Assembly: GCF_004022565.1 (NCBI RefSeq)
Contig: NZ_CP022987.1
Span: forward strand, 1,054,001-1,118,000
Length of the DNA: 64,000 nucleotides
Reading direction: 5' to 3'
Source of the DNA: Pollutimonas thiosulfatoxidans
GTDB taxonomy: Bacteria; Pseudomonadota; Gammaproteobacteria; Burkholderiales; Burkholderiaceae_B
In this document: positions 53,292 through 62,340 of the stretch, piece by piece
How the letters are laid out: each line of letters starts with the position of its first letter
How positions within the stretch are numbered: the stretch's first letter is position 1
Program-made: the position numbers and the translations under genes
Notes under the pieces: model-generated
Database searches by the model: none
The model's input: only the letters and a program-made list of their open reading frames with translations
Told to the model about the DNA's origin: nothing

Positions 53292-54158
53292 ATGCACCTG
53301 AAGGGGTTCTTTAACTTAGCAAAGAAATCGATCATTGCCTGGAAGGATGATGATGCGTCCAGCCTCGGCGCGTCCATCGCTTTCTATACGGCTTTTTCCA
53401 TCGCGCCTCTGCTGATCATTGTGATCGCCATAGCCGGCTTTGTTTGGGGAGAAGACGCGGTTCGCGGCGAGATCATCCGCCAACTGGGCGGGTTGGTCGG
53501 CCAGGAAGGCGCCTCCGGCGTGCAAAGCTTGTTGCGCAGCGCCGACAAGCCAGCGCAGGGCCTGACGGCCACCATCATCAGCGTGGGCATCCTGATAGTC
53601 GGCGCCACCACGGTGTTCGCGGAACTGCAGAATGCCCTGGACAAGATATGGAAGGCGCCCGCCCGCGAGACAATTTCGGGGATCTGGAGCTTGCTCCGTG
53701 CCCGACTGCTTTCGTTCGGGTTGGTGCTGGGCCTGGCATTTCTGCTTCTGGTGTCGATGATCATCAGTACCCTGCTTGCAGTCATGGGCCAGTGGACAGG
53801 CGGCTTGCTTCCCGGATGGGAGCTGCTGATGCAGGCACTCAATACGGTCGTGTCCGTTGGCATCGCGACCGTGCTCTTTGCCGCCATCTACAAGTTCATG
53901 CCGCAAGTACACATTGCGTGGCGGGATGTCTGGGTAGGCGCCCTGGTTACCGCCGTCCTATTTGAGGTCGGCAAGTTTCTTATCGGCCTGTACGTGGGCA
54001 AGAGCGCGATGATCTCCTCGCTCACGGCTGCCGGCTCACTGGTCGTTGTGCTGGTGTGGGTGTATTACGCGGCGCAGATTTTTCTGTTGGGTGCCGAGTT
54101 CACCTGGATTTATGCGAACGAGCATGGTTCGCGCTCCAAGTCTGCTCCGGATCAATGA
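53292..54158 (+). CDS. YihY/BrkB family inner-membrane protein
   Basis: This 288-residue protein has six membrane segments and the family opening DDDASSLGASIAFYTAFSIAPLLIIVIAIAG, then IWKAPARETISG and the end motif WVYYAAQIFLLGAEFTWIYA. The family was once called ribonuclease BN, but this is a misassignment; its actual role is unclear. Bordetella BrkB is linked to serum resistance. It overlaps the topoisomerase gene by four bases (ATGA). Confidence 0.9.
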   Translation: MHLKGFFNLAKKSIIAWKDDDASSLGASIAFYTAFSIAPLLIIVIAIAGFVWGEDAVRGEIIRQLGGLVGQEGASGVQSLLRSADKPAQGLTATIISVGILIVGATTVFAELQNALDKIWKAPARETISGIWSLLRARLLSFGLVLGLAFLLLVSMIISTLLAVMGQWTGGLLPGWELLMQALNTVVSVGIATVLFAAIYKFMPQVHIAWRDVWVGALVTAVLFEVGKFLIGLYVGKSAMISSLTAAGSLVVVLVWVYYAAQIFLLGAEFTWIYANEHGSRSKSAPDQ

Positions 54159-55183
54159 CCGACGAGCTGGTCTACATTGGGGAAGACGCCCCCGGTATCA
54201 CGCGCCACAGGGTAGGCAAAGGTTTTCGGTATGTGGATGCGGCCGGACGGCGCATCACCGATGCCCAAACGCTCGCCCGTATCCGCGCCTTGGCCATTCC
54301 CCCGGCATACGAACAGGTCTGGATCTGTGCGGACCCCCGCGGTCATATACAGGCCACCGGACGCGATGCCAGGGGACGCAAGCAATACCGGTATCACGAG
54401 GTATGGAAACGTATACGGGATGCCGACAAGTACCAGCAGCTTGAGGCATTCGGCACTGCCCTGGCACGTATCCGCCGCAAGGTGGCGCGCGACCTTGCAG
54501 GCCCGGCAATGACGCCCGAGCGCGTGATTGCCATTGTCGTGCGCTTGCTCGAACTGACTTTGATTCGCGTCGGAACACCACGCTACGCGGTTGCCAACAA
54601 GTCGTTTGGCCTGACGACTATGCGCAGGCGTCACGCCCGGGTTGCGGGATCGACGGTGCGTTTCAAGTTCCGCGGCAAAAGCGGCATCGAGCACGATGTG
54701 ACAGTCAGGGATAGACGCATCGCCCGGCTGGTAAAGCGCTGTATGGAAATTCCCGGCCAGGAACTGTTCCAGTACATCGATGAAACGGGCACCGTCCGCC
54801 GGGTGGAGTCCGGCCTGGTCAATGCCTATTTGAAAGAGGCGGGCGGTGGCGACTTCACGGCCAAGCACTATCGGACCTGGGCCGCCAGCGTGTACGCGTT
54901 CAGCCAGCTTCAACGGCGCAGTGCCGCGCAAGAGCGCCCGCTGAACAAGACCGTCAACGAGGTCTTGAAGGAAACTGCAGCACGCCTGGGCAATACGCCG
55001 AAGGTATGTCGAGACTGTTATGTACATCCCGCGGTCATCAGCACTTATCTGGAAGGTAAGCTGCCGCAGCGTCTAGCGGTGAAGTCGCCGGCGGGACTGC
55101 GCGCCGACGAATGGCGCTTCTTGCAATTCTTGCGGGCATGCGAGTTGCCGCCCGATCCGACCGTACCCGAACAAAAGGTGTAG
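54155..55183 (+). CDS. Type IB DNA topoisomerase
   Basis: This 342-residue poxvirus-like topoisomerase nicks one strand and relaxes supercoils by a 3'-phosphotyrosine link. The N-terminal domain (GEDAPGITRHRVGKGFRYVD) and the catalytic domain (RVGTPRYAVANKSFGLTTMRRRH, FKFRGKSGIEHDV, KHYRTWAASVYAF) are clear. The active tyrosine is probably in CRDCYVHPAVI near the C-terminus. I start it at ATG 54155, overlapping the BrkB-type stop; a longer frame from 54056 lies inside that gene. The next gene follows after two bases. Confidence 0.93.
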   Translation: MTDELVYIGEDAPGITRHRVGKGFRYVDAAGRRITDAQTLARIRALAIPPAYEQVWICADPRGHIQATGRDARGRKQYRYHEVWKRIRDADKYQQLEAFGTALARIRRKVARDLAGPAMTPERVIAIVVRLLELTLIRVGTPRYAVANKSFGLTTMRRRHARVAGSTVRFKFRGKSGIEHDVTVRDRRIARLVKRCMEIPGQELFQYIDETGTVRRVESGLVNAYLKEAGGGDFTAKHYRTWAASVYAFSQLQRRSAAQERPLNKTVNEVLKETAARLGNTPKVCRDCYVHPAVISTYLEGKLPQRLAVKSPAGLRADEWRFLQFLRACELPPDPTVPEQKV

Positions 55184-55185
55184 CG

Positions 55186-57930
55186 ATGCCAGGCAAGGCA
55201 AATGCGGCCAGTCGGCCGGCCGCCCACGCAGGCCTATCGAACTCGGCGTTTGCCCGCCGGGAAATATTCCGGACAGTAGGTCAGGTGCTATGGCGATTTC
55301 GCAAGCGGTCAGCGGCCGCCCTGGGGCTGCTGCTGATCGCCAAACTGTTCGCCATCCTGGTGCCGGTTGCCCTGAAAGGTATTGTCGACAGCCTGGAACC
55401 CACGTCGGTTGCGTTGACCTTGCCTGTCTTCCTGCTCCTGGGCTATGCGCTGTTGCGCTTCCTCGCCGGCCTGTTCACCGAGCTGCGGGATCTTGTTTTC
55501 GTGCGGGTTACGCAGACGGCGGTGGCTGACTTTACCGTAAGGATGTTCGACCATCTGCATAGCCAGGGCGTGCGTTTTCATGGCAGCCAGCAAACAGGCG
55601 TGTTCTCGCGCGACGTGCAGCGCGGCACGGCAGGCGTGGGGTTCCTGTTGGGTACAGCGCTATTTACGATTCTGCCCACGCTGGTCGAGATAGTGACTGT
55701 CCTGGGCATATTGCTGGCCGCTTACCGGCCAGGGTTTGCCGGGATCGTGGCGCTGACCTTCGCTGCCTATGCTGTTTATACCGTTATTTTCACCGAGCGT
55801 CGTACGATCTTTCAGCGGCAGGTCAACGAGCTTGATTCAGCCGCAGGCGGGCATCTGGTCGACAGCCTGCTGAACTACGAAACCGTCAAGTTTTACACCA
55901 GCCAGCGTTTCGAATCGCAGCGTCTGCAAAGCATCATGGATCGTTGGATAGACGTCGGCCTGGCGAATCAAAGGGCCTTGTCCGTATTGAACTTGGGTCA
56001 AAGCGGGATTATTGGCGTGGGGGTAGCCGCAGTCATGCTGCTTGCCGGACAAGAGGTCGTAAGCGGACGCATGGCAGTAGGTGATTTGATTCTGGTCAAT
56101 GCCTACGTCATTCAGATATGCCTGCCCTTAAGCGCGCTGGGCATGATCTTCCGCCAGTCGCGCGAAGCGCTGATCAACGCAGAGCGAATGTCCGAGTTGT
56201 TGCGCTACGAACCCGAAGTGGCCGGCCAGCCCGCTGCGGAACTGGTCCTGCAAGGCGGAGCCGTCGAGTTCAGAGGTGTGGATTTCTCGTACGAACCCGG
56301 AAGGCAGATCTTGCACGACATTGATTTCGCCATACCGCCAGGCGGCACGGTGGCGGTGGTGGGCGGCAGCGGGTCGGGCAAGTCGACTCTGGCAAGGCTG
56401 CTATTGAGGTTCTATGATGCCGACTCGGGCAGCATCGTGGTGGATGGGCAGGACGTACGCAGCGTTACCCAGGCCAGTCTGCGTGCGGCCATCGGTGTGG
56501 TTCCTCAGGATGCGCTGTTGTTCAACAACACGATCGGATTCAACATTGCGTACGGAAAGCATGGCGCAACTGCGGCCGAAGTCAGCGAGGCGGCAAAGGC
56601 AGCGCGCATCCATGAGCTTATAGAAAGCTTGCCGGCAAAGTACGAAACGATGGTGGGCGAACGCGGAGTCAAGCTGTCGGGCGGCGAGCGTCAACGGATC
56701 GCGATCGCGAGGGCCGTGCTCAAGAATCCGCCCTTGCTGATTTTTGACGAAGCCACTTCGGCGCTGGATACGCGCACCGAAAAGGCGATACAGGCAGAGC
56801 TGGATCAACTGGCTCAAGGGCGCAGCACGCTCATCATTGCGCATCGTTTATCGACTGTAGTGGACGCCGACCTTATCCTGGTAATGGATCACGGGCGCAT
56901 CGTAGAACGAGGCACGCATGCGCAGTTGCTCAAGTCGCAAGGCCTGTACGCACAGATGTGGGATCTGCAGCGGCAACAGATCGAGCTCGATGCGTCGGGA
57001 ACCAAGCTTAGCGCCCAACCGGTCAACCTGGTGGTATTGATTGCCGGTGTGCTGGATGCGCTAAGGCCCGCCATCGACGACAAGGGCATCGCCTTTTATA
57101 CCTTGATTGGTCAAGAGACGACACGGGTAACCGGCGATCCCAGCGCTCTTCAGCAACTGATCTTTGATGTATGCGAAAGCGCTATTGCGTTCACACCCGT
57201 CTCGGGCCGGATTGAACTGCGCCTGGAGCGCGATGGCGGGGACGCAACGGTGTCGATCACCGACAGCCGTTTGATGGTTCCTGAGCAACACGACGAGGAT
57301 GACATGACGGTCATCGCGCCGGAGCAGCGCTTACTGGATCCGGTCAGCATGGATGCCATCATGCAGCAGATGGGAGGTCGTTTCGAAGCGCGGCCCTCCA
57401 GGGACGAGACCGGCATGACGTTTACGCTACGCATGCCCTTGCGCGCAGTGGCCAGCCTGGCCGCGCCGAGCGCGCAGGACGAAACCAAAGCGGACAAACT
57501 GCTGGAAGGGCTGCGGGCCGCCGTCGCAGACGATCAGGCCGAGGCACGTGAGCTGTTGGCCGCTGTGCTGGACGACCGCGGCGCTAGAACGGCAACCTAC
57601 GAAAGCGGGGACTCTCTGTTACTTGCCCTGCGGACCACGCCGGCATCCGAGTGGCCGGATGTGCTGATTTGCGATATTTCGCTGGGCGAGCCCGATGGCT
57701 ATGAAGTCATTGCGGCCATACGACAGATGGAAGCGGAACGCAGCTCTTCTCTGGCCCAACGCCTGCCCGCCATTGCCTTATCGGGATATTCGGGCAGCGA
57801 AGACCGCTTGCGGGCCCTGTTGGCTGGGTTCCAGGTGCACGTCGGCAAGCCCGTGGATCCACGCGAACTGGTCGCCACGATCCTTGCCGTTGCCGGCCCC
57901 CGTCTTAATCGCGATAAGGCAAAACAGTAA
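55186..57930 (+). CDS. ABC exporter fused to degenerate kinase-type ATPase and receiver domains
   Basis: This 914-residue protein joins three parts. Residues about 35-335 are six membrane segments and 365-600 an ABC ATPase of ATM1 type with Walker A GGSGSGKST (Lys399), LSGGE (497-501) and Walker B Asp521-Glu522, all intact. Residues about 608-750 look like the ATP-binding domain of a histidine kinase (PVNLVVLIAGVLDAL, SAIAFTP, GMTFTLRMPL), but the N-box Asn positions are Asp661 and Ser665 and the glycine box is lost, with no phospho-His domain. Residues about 775-905 are a complete receiver: Asp782/783, phospho-acceptor Asp830, Ser866, Lys888. It starts two bases after the topoisomerase gene and overlaps the convergent DUF421 stop by 26 bases. 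I know no such named family. Confidence 0.88.
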   Translation: MPGKANAASRPAAHAGLSNSAFARREIFRTVGQVLWRFRKRSAAALGLLLIAKLFAILVPVALKGIVDSLEPTSVALTLPVFLLLGYALLRFLAGLFTELRDLVFVRVTQTAVADFTVRMFDHLHSQGVRFHGSQQTGVFSRDVQRGTAGVGFLLGTALFTILPTLVEIVTVLGILLAAYRPGFAGIVALTFAAYAVYTVIFTERRTIFQRQVNELDSAAGGHLVDSLLNYETVKFYTSQRFESQRLQSIMDRWIDVGLANQRALSVLNLGQSGIIGVGVAAVMLLAGQEVVSGRMAVGDLILVNAYVIQICLPLSALGMIFRQSREALINAERMSELLRYEPEVAGQPAAELVLQGGAVEFRGVDFSYEPGRQILHDIDFAIPPGGTVAVVGGSGSGKSTLARLLLRFYDADSGSIVVDGQDVRSVTQASLRAAIGVVPQDALLFNNTIGFNIAYGKHGATAAEVSEAAKAARIHELIESLPAKYETMVGERGVKLSGGERQRIAIARAVLKNPPLLIFDEATSALDTRTEKAIQAELDQLAQGRSTLIIAHRLSTVVDADLILVMDHGRIVERGTHAQLLKSQGLYAQMWDLQRQQIELDASGTKLSAQPVNLVVLIAGVLDALRPAIDDKGIAFYTLIGQETTRVTGDPSALQQLIFDVCESAIAFTPVSGRIELRLERDGGDATVSITDSRLMVPEQHDEDDMTVIAPEQRLLDPVSMDAIMQQMGGRFEARPSRDETGMTFTLRMPLRAVASLAAPSAQDETKADKLLEGLRAAVADDQAEARELLAAVLDDRGARTATYESGDSLLLALRTTPASEWPDVLICDISLGEPDGYEVIAAIRQMEAERSSSLAQRLPAIALSGYSGSEDRLRALLAGFQVHVGKPVDPRELVATILAVAGPRLNRDKAKQ

Positions 57931-58393
57931 CCTGGCCCGCTTCCTCAATGTAGGCGCGTCGTACGCGCGCCACATCGTCGATGCCATGGGCCCGTAGCTG
58001 GGCCATCAACTCTTCTTCCGTGATGTATTCCTTGCGCATGCCGCGCCGCTGCATCTCTCCGTCCTTGATCAGGCAGATGCGGTTGGGCTCGAGCACAACG
58101 CGCACCGCCGGTACAAAAAAACATAGCCGGTCGATGAAGACACTCCAGAAGATCAGCGTGGCGATCAGCACCATGCCTTCAGCCACGGTCTCGTACTGTC
58201 CGGCCATGCCATTCTGTGCACCATCTGCGATCATCACCAGCAACAGGACGTTGGCGGTTCCGACAGAACCGAATTCACGCCGTCCGGCGATGCGCAGCAG
58301 CACGAAGATGAACCAGAATATCAGGGTGCCGCGGACGAACAGCTCCAGAGGGGACATCTGAAATTGAAATAGGCCCAACCAGTCCACTTCCAT
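57905..58393 (-). CDS. DUF421 (YetF-type) membrane protein
   Basis: This 162-residue protein has three membrane segments (about residues 14-85) and a small cytoplasmic domain with the DUF421 pattern (VLEPNRICLIKDGEMQRRGMRKEYITEEELMAQLR, in two parts). Function is not established; relatives are linked to spore or cell-envelope roles. Its ATG overlaps the ugd stop by one base, so it is co-translated with ugd. Its 3' end overlaps the fusion gene tail to tail. Confidence 0.88.
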   Translation of the reverse strand: MEVDWLGLFQFQMSPLELFVRGTLIFWFIFVLLRIAGRREFGSVGTANVLLLVMIADGAQNGMAGQYETVAEGMVLIATLIFWSVFIDRLCFFVPAVRVVLEPNRICLIKDGEMQRRGMRKEYITEEELMAQLRAHGIDDVARVRRAYIEEAGQVTVLPYRD

Positions 58394-59793
58394 CAGTAGC
58401 CTCCGTTATGTCGTAATTCGCTAGGCTCGGGCGACGCGGCGTATGGTGTTGGAACGGCTTGCCTAGGCGCCTTGCCGGCCTGCCCGATGCGGTAATGCCG
58501 TAAGCCAAACGCCGCCAGCTGTTCGCGCCGATACAGGTTGCGCGCATCGAAAACGGCGGGCGAGGCCAGGCACCTGGTCAAGCGCGAAAAGTCGGGCGAG
58601 CGGAACTCATCCCATTCGGTGATGACGACCAGCGCGTCGCTGCCATCGCAGGCCGCATACGCATCGTCACTCAAGTTGAGCGCCGCATCATGAATCACAC
58701 GGCGGACCGGCTTGTTGGCAACCGGATCGTAGGCGCTGACCTGCGCACCGGCATCAAGCAGCATGCGGATCAGTATCAGGGACGGTGCTTCGCGTATGTC
58801 GTCGGTGTCGGGTTTGAAGGCGAGCCCCCACACGGCGATGCGGCAATGCCCAAGATCGTCACCGACGTACTGGCGAATGGCATCGAACAACAAGCGCACC
58901 TGACGCTGATTCACCAGCTCGACACTGCGCAAAAGGGTGGCTGGCTCTTGTCTATCTTGCGCCATACGGATCAAGGCCCGCAAATCCTTGGGCAGGCAAG
59001 ATCCGCCATAGCCAACGCCTGGCTGTAGATATCGTCCGCCTATGCGCGGATCCGTGCGCAAGACGCTGGACACGGCATCCATGTCAGCGCCCATCTGCGC
59101 GGCGATGGCGGCCAGCTCATTGACCATGGAAACGCGCGCTGCCAGCATGGCGTTGCAGGCGTACTTGGCGAACTCGGCGCTGCGCAACTCCATGGCAAGC
59201 GTGCGTTTGCCGTCTGCGTCGAATGGAGTATAAAGTTGCCGCAACATCGCACGGGCCTGCGCGCTGGCGGTGCCTATCACAATGCGTGCAGGCTCCAGGA
59301 AGTCGTGCACGGCGCTGCCCTCGGCAAGAAACTCGGGGTTGCATGCCACCTCGATGTGCAAGCCGGTCCCACGCGCCCGCAGCTTTGATCGGAAAATCTC
59401 CTGCAATGTATCGCAAGTGCCCACTGGCGCGGTCGATTTCACGACCACCAGGCAATCATGGTCGAGCATTTCGGCAAGGCTCGAGACGCAAGCCAGCAAG
59501 CTGCTGGTATCGGCACAGCCGTCAGCTGCCGATGGCGTACCGATAGACAGGAATATTATCGAGGCGTCTTGCACACCATCGCGCAGGCTGCCGGTAAAGC
59601 GCAGGCGGCCCGCCGCGCGACCCTCATTGACCAGGCACGGTAACTGCGGTTCGTGAAAAGGCAACTGACCCGCAGCGATGCGTGCCAGTTTGGACACGTT
59701 GTTATCAATGCAAGTGACCTCATTGCCGGCCTTGGCCAGGCAAGCCGCAGTTACCAGGCCCACATAGCCTGTACCGACTATTGCCAACTTCAT
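58393..59793 (-). CDS. ugd: UDP-glucose 6-dehydrogenase
   Basis: Ugd oxidises UDP-glucose to UDP-glucuronate for capsule, LPS or polymyxin-resistance sugars. The 466-residue protein has the N-terminal NAD motif (AIVGTGYVGLVTAACLA), the substrate region NPEFLAEGSAV, the catalytic Cys in GGSCLPKDLRAL and the C-terminal domain (KPDTDDIREAPS). The last 40 or so residues are extra and rich in Ala and Pro. It leads a two-gene unit with the DUF421 gene. Confidence 0.95.
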   Translation of the reverse strand: MKLAIVGTGYVGLVTAACLAKAGNEVTCIDNNVSKLARIAAGQLPFHEPQLPCLVNEGRAAGRLRFTGSLRDGVQDASIIFLSIGTPSAADGCADTSSLLACVSSLAEMLDHDCLVVVKSTAPVGTCDTLQEIFRSKLRARGTGLHIEVACNPEFLAEGSAVHDFLEPARIVIGTASAQARAMLRQLYTPFDADGKRTLAMELRSAEFAKYACNAMLAARVSMVNELAAIAAQMGADMDAVSSVLRTDPRIGGRYLQPGVGYGGSCLPKDLRALIRMAQDRQEPATLLRSVELVNQRQVRLLFDAIRQYVGDDLGHCRIAVWGLAFKPDTDDIREAPSLILIRMLLDAGAQVSAYDPVANKPVRRVIHDAALNLSDDAYAACDGSDALVVITEWDEFRSPDFSRLTRCLASPAVFDARNLYRREQLAAFGLRHYRIGQAGKAPRQAVPTPYAASPEPSELRHNGGY

Positions 59794-59880
59794 TATGGAC
59801 TCTCCTCATGCGAGCAGAGTCGGAAAAAGCGTCGGACGGCCCTGCCTGCCTGGAGCGAGCAAACCCCATGCCCGTGCCGC

Positions 59881-59901
59881 GTCAGCAGTCAGCAGTCAGC
59901 A
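59881..59901. repeat. Three-copy heptamer repeat
   Basis: GTCAGCA is repeated three times in tandem in the 117-base gap between ugd and the LysR gene stop. No gene lies there. Likely slippage; no function apparent. Confidence 0.7.
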
Positions 59902-59910
59902 AACAGCAGC

Positions 59911-60930
59911 TTATGCCATGCTTTCTTCGCGGTTGCTTTCTTCGATGAGGTCGCGCAAGGTATTGCCCGCGGGAGGCTTGGCGCCGAACACGCAGTCGCG
60001 GGTATACGGCTGACAAACCTTGGAGTGGTCCATGAGCGGGCAAGACTGGAAGAGTTCGCTGATCCAATCCACAAAAACACGCACCTTTGCCGACAGATGA
60101 CGGTTTTGCAGATAGACCACGGATATCGGCATGGGCGGAGGAGTCCAGGGCGTAAGCACTTCTTTTAACTGACCCGAAGCCAGCAAGGACGCGACCATAT
60201 ACCGGGGCGGTTGGATCATGCCAAAGCCCTTCAGACCGCACATGACATAAGCCTCTGCGTCGTTGACCGATACGGAGCCTTTCATGACGACCTCGGTGGG
60301 CTTGCCGTCCACCGTGAAGGTCCAGTTGACGTTGCGTCCGGTGCGCGCGGAAAAATACTGCACCGCGTGGTGCTTGTGCAGGTCTTCCAGACTTGTCGGC
60401 ATGCCGTGGCGTTCGACGTAAGCCGGCGAGACGCAGGTGATGCCTTCGAAGTTGCCGATACGCTTGGCCACCATGGTGGAGTCTTGCAGTTCACCCACTC
60501 GTATGACGCAGTCCACCGCTTCTTGCACCATGTCGACCGGTCTGTCGCTAAGCCCGATAGCCAGTTCGATGTCGGGATAGCGTTGATGAAAATCGCATAG
60601 TGCCGGGATCAGGATAAGGCGGCCCAAGGACGGCGGCGTATCGATGCGCAAGCGGCCGCGCGGGCCACGTGCGACGTCGTGAAAGGCTGCCTCCGCCTCT
60701 TCGACTTCTCCCAATATCTGGACGCAACGCTCGTAATAGGCGGCCCCATCCGGTGTCAGGCTCAGCCGGCGCGTCGTGCGGTTCAGCAATCGCGTTTTGA
60801 GGAAGCGTTCCAGATTCTGAATAGTGGTAGTGACGGTAGCGCGTGGCAGACCCAGGGTTTCGGCTGCCATCGTAAAGCTATTGGCGTCTACCACCCGTGT
60901 GAACACCTGCATGGCTTGGAAGCGATCCAT
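59911..60930 (-). CDS. LysR-type regulator
   Basis: This 339-residue protein has an N-terminal LysR helix-turn-helix (MDRFQAMQVFTRVVDANSFTMAAETL region) and a PBP2-type effector domain (about 90-300). The C-terminus is about 35 residues longer than usual (VCQPYTRDCVFGAKPPAGNT...). It is divergent from the RND efflux genes, from which it is separated by 183 bases with an inverted repeat, so it is a good candidate to control them. Effector unknown. Confidence 0.9.
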   Translation of the reverse strand: MDRFQAMQVFTRVVDANSFTMAAETLGLPRATVTTTIQNLERFLKTRLLNRTTRRLSLTPDGAAYYERCVQILGEVEEAEAAFHDVARGPRGRLRIDTPPSLGRLILIPALCDFHQRYPDIELAIGLSDRPVDMVQEAVDCVIRVGELQDSTMVAKRIGNFEGITCVSPAYVERHGMPTSLEDLHKHHAVQYFSARTGRNVNWTFTVDGKPTEVVMKGSVSVNDAEAYVMCGLKGFGMIQPPRYMVASLLASGQLKEVLTPWTPPPMPISVVYLQNRHLSAKVRVFVDWISELFQSCPLMDHSKVCQPYTRDCVFGAKPPAGNTLRDLIEESNREESMA

Positions 60931-60970
60931 CGCAGCTCCAGATTGATTGTTCGATAAAAGAGAATAGTGT

Positions 60971-60996
60971 TTCCGAAATATGGCTATTTATCGGAA
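60971..60996. promoter_or_regulatory. Inverted repeat between the LysR gene and RND operon
   Basis: TTCCGA (60971-60976) and TCGGAA (60991-60996) with 14 bases between, the spacer also partly symmetric (AATA...TATT). It lies between the divergent genes and is a plausible LysR binding site; a related half (TTCGATAAA) lies about 20 bases to the left. Confidence 0.5.
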
Positions 60997-61113
60997 TTCG
61001 AGAAGAATCAATAATACATCCACTTCATCGAAATTCATATCGTGTTCGTCCCGATCCTGGACAACGCCTAGCGCCATCCCGATTGCGCCGAACACGCACT
61101 GCAAGGATAAAGC

Positions 61114-62316
61114 ATGTCATCAGTACATAAGCGATACGTCGCCGTGGGTGTGGCGGTGGCGCTGCTGGCGGGCGCGGCCACTGCCTTTAAAGTTTATGCC
61201 GACGCCGAGCCGTCTTCTTTGCCTTCCTCCTCGCCAGTCGCGGCGGTGGAGGTCGCTACCGTTGCCGCACGCGACATGGTCGACTGGCGCGAGTACGCCG
61301 GACGGCTTGAAGCGGTGGACCGGGTTGCCTTGCGGCCCCTGGTGTCGGGAACTTTGGTGGGGGTGCACTTTGCCGATGGCGCTTTGGTAGAGGCGGGCGA
61401 TTTGTTGTTCACCATCGATCCGAGGCCTTATGAGGCCGCTGTCGATCAGGCCAAGGCCGCGCTGACCGCCGCCCAGGCGCTTGTGGCTTATACGGCGTCC
61501 GATGTTGCACGCGCCAAACGACTGCTCGCCAATAATGCCACGGCAAAACGCGATGTCGACGAAAAGCGCAATGCCGCTCGCGTCGCCGCTGCCGACTTGC
61601 AGGCCGCTCAGGCACGCCTGGAATCCGCGCAACTGGATCTGGAGCACACACGGATAACCGCCCCCATCTCGGGCAGGATGTCGCGCGCTGAAGTGACAGA
61701 GGGCAACGTGGTTGCCGCCGGGCCGGCTGCGGCGCCGCTTGCGACGCTGGTTTCCGTGGCGCGCATGTATGCCTCTTTCGAGCTCGATGAACCCACCTTT
61801 CTGGCTTCAGTCAGCCAGGCAAGAATGGGTCAGGCGAGGGTGCCCGTGTTGCTGGGGCTGACCGGCGAGGCGGGCTACCCACGCTCGGGCGAATTGGCTT
61901 CGGTCGACAACGTACTGGATCCGGCCTCCGGCACCATAAGGGTACGCGCCGTCTTCGATAATCCGGACGGCAGCCTGGTGCCCGGCTTGTTTGCGCGAAT
62001 AAAGTTGGGCTCGAGCGCGGCCCGCCCCGCCATCCTGATCGACGAGAAAGCCATAGGCACCGATCAGAACAAGCGTTTCGTCGTTGTGGTCGATGAGCAC
62101 AACAAGACGGCATATCGGGAAGTCCATCTGGGGGCCACCCAAGAAGGTCAGCGCGTAGTCGAAGCCGGCTTGCGGGCTGGCGAGCGCATCGTCGTCAATG
62201 GCCTGCAACGCATACGCCCCGGCGATCCGGTCCGGCCGCTGCCAGCACTTGCAAGCGCGGGTAGCGACGCAACCAACGTCGCGGCGCGCCAGGCTTCGGC
62301 AGACGAGAACTCATAG
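61114..62316 (+). CDS. RND efflux periplasmic adaptor (AcrA/MexA family)
   Basis: This 400-residue protein links the inner-membrane pump to an outer-membrane channel. It has an N-terminal membrane or signal segment (residues about 8-28), a barrel-sandwich/lipoyl part (RLEAVDRVALRPLVSGTLVGVHFADGALVEAGDLLF region), a coiled-coil hairpin (about 100-165) and a beta-barrel and membrane-proximal domain. No lipobox Cys is seen after the N-terminal segment. The start has AGGA six bases upstream. The pump gene follows after 24 bases. Confidence 0.92.
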   Translation: MSSVHKRYVAVGVAVALLAGAATAFKVYADAEPSSLPSSSPVAAVEVATVAARDMVDWREYAGRLEAVDRVALRPLVSGTLVGVHFADGALVEAGDLLFTIDPRPYEAAVDQAKAALTAAQALVAYTASDVARAKRLLANNATAKRDVDEKRNAARVAAADLQAAQARLESAQLDLEHTRITAPISGRMSRAEVTEGNVVAAGPAAAPLATLVSVARMYASFELDEPTFLASVSQARMGQARVPVLLGLTGEAGYPRSGELASVDNVLDPASGTIRVRAVFDNPDGSLVPGLFARIKLGSSAARPAILIDEKAIGTDQNKRFVVVVDEHNKTAYREVHLGATQEGQRVVEAGLRAGERIVVNGLQRIRPGDPVRPLPALASAGSDATNVAARQASADENS

Positions 62317-62340
62317 ACGGCGTAGTGCCGCGGAAATCCC

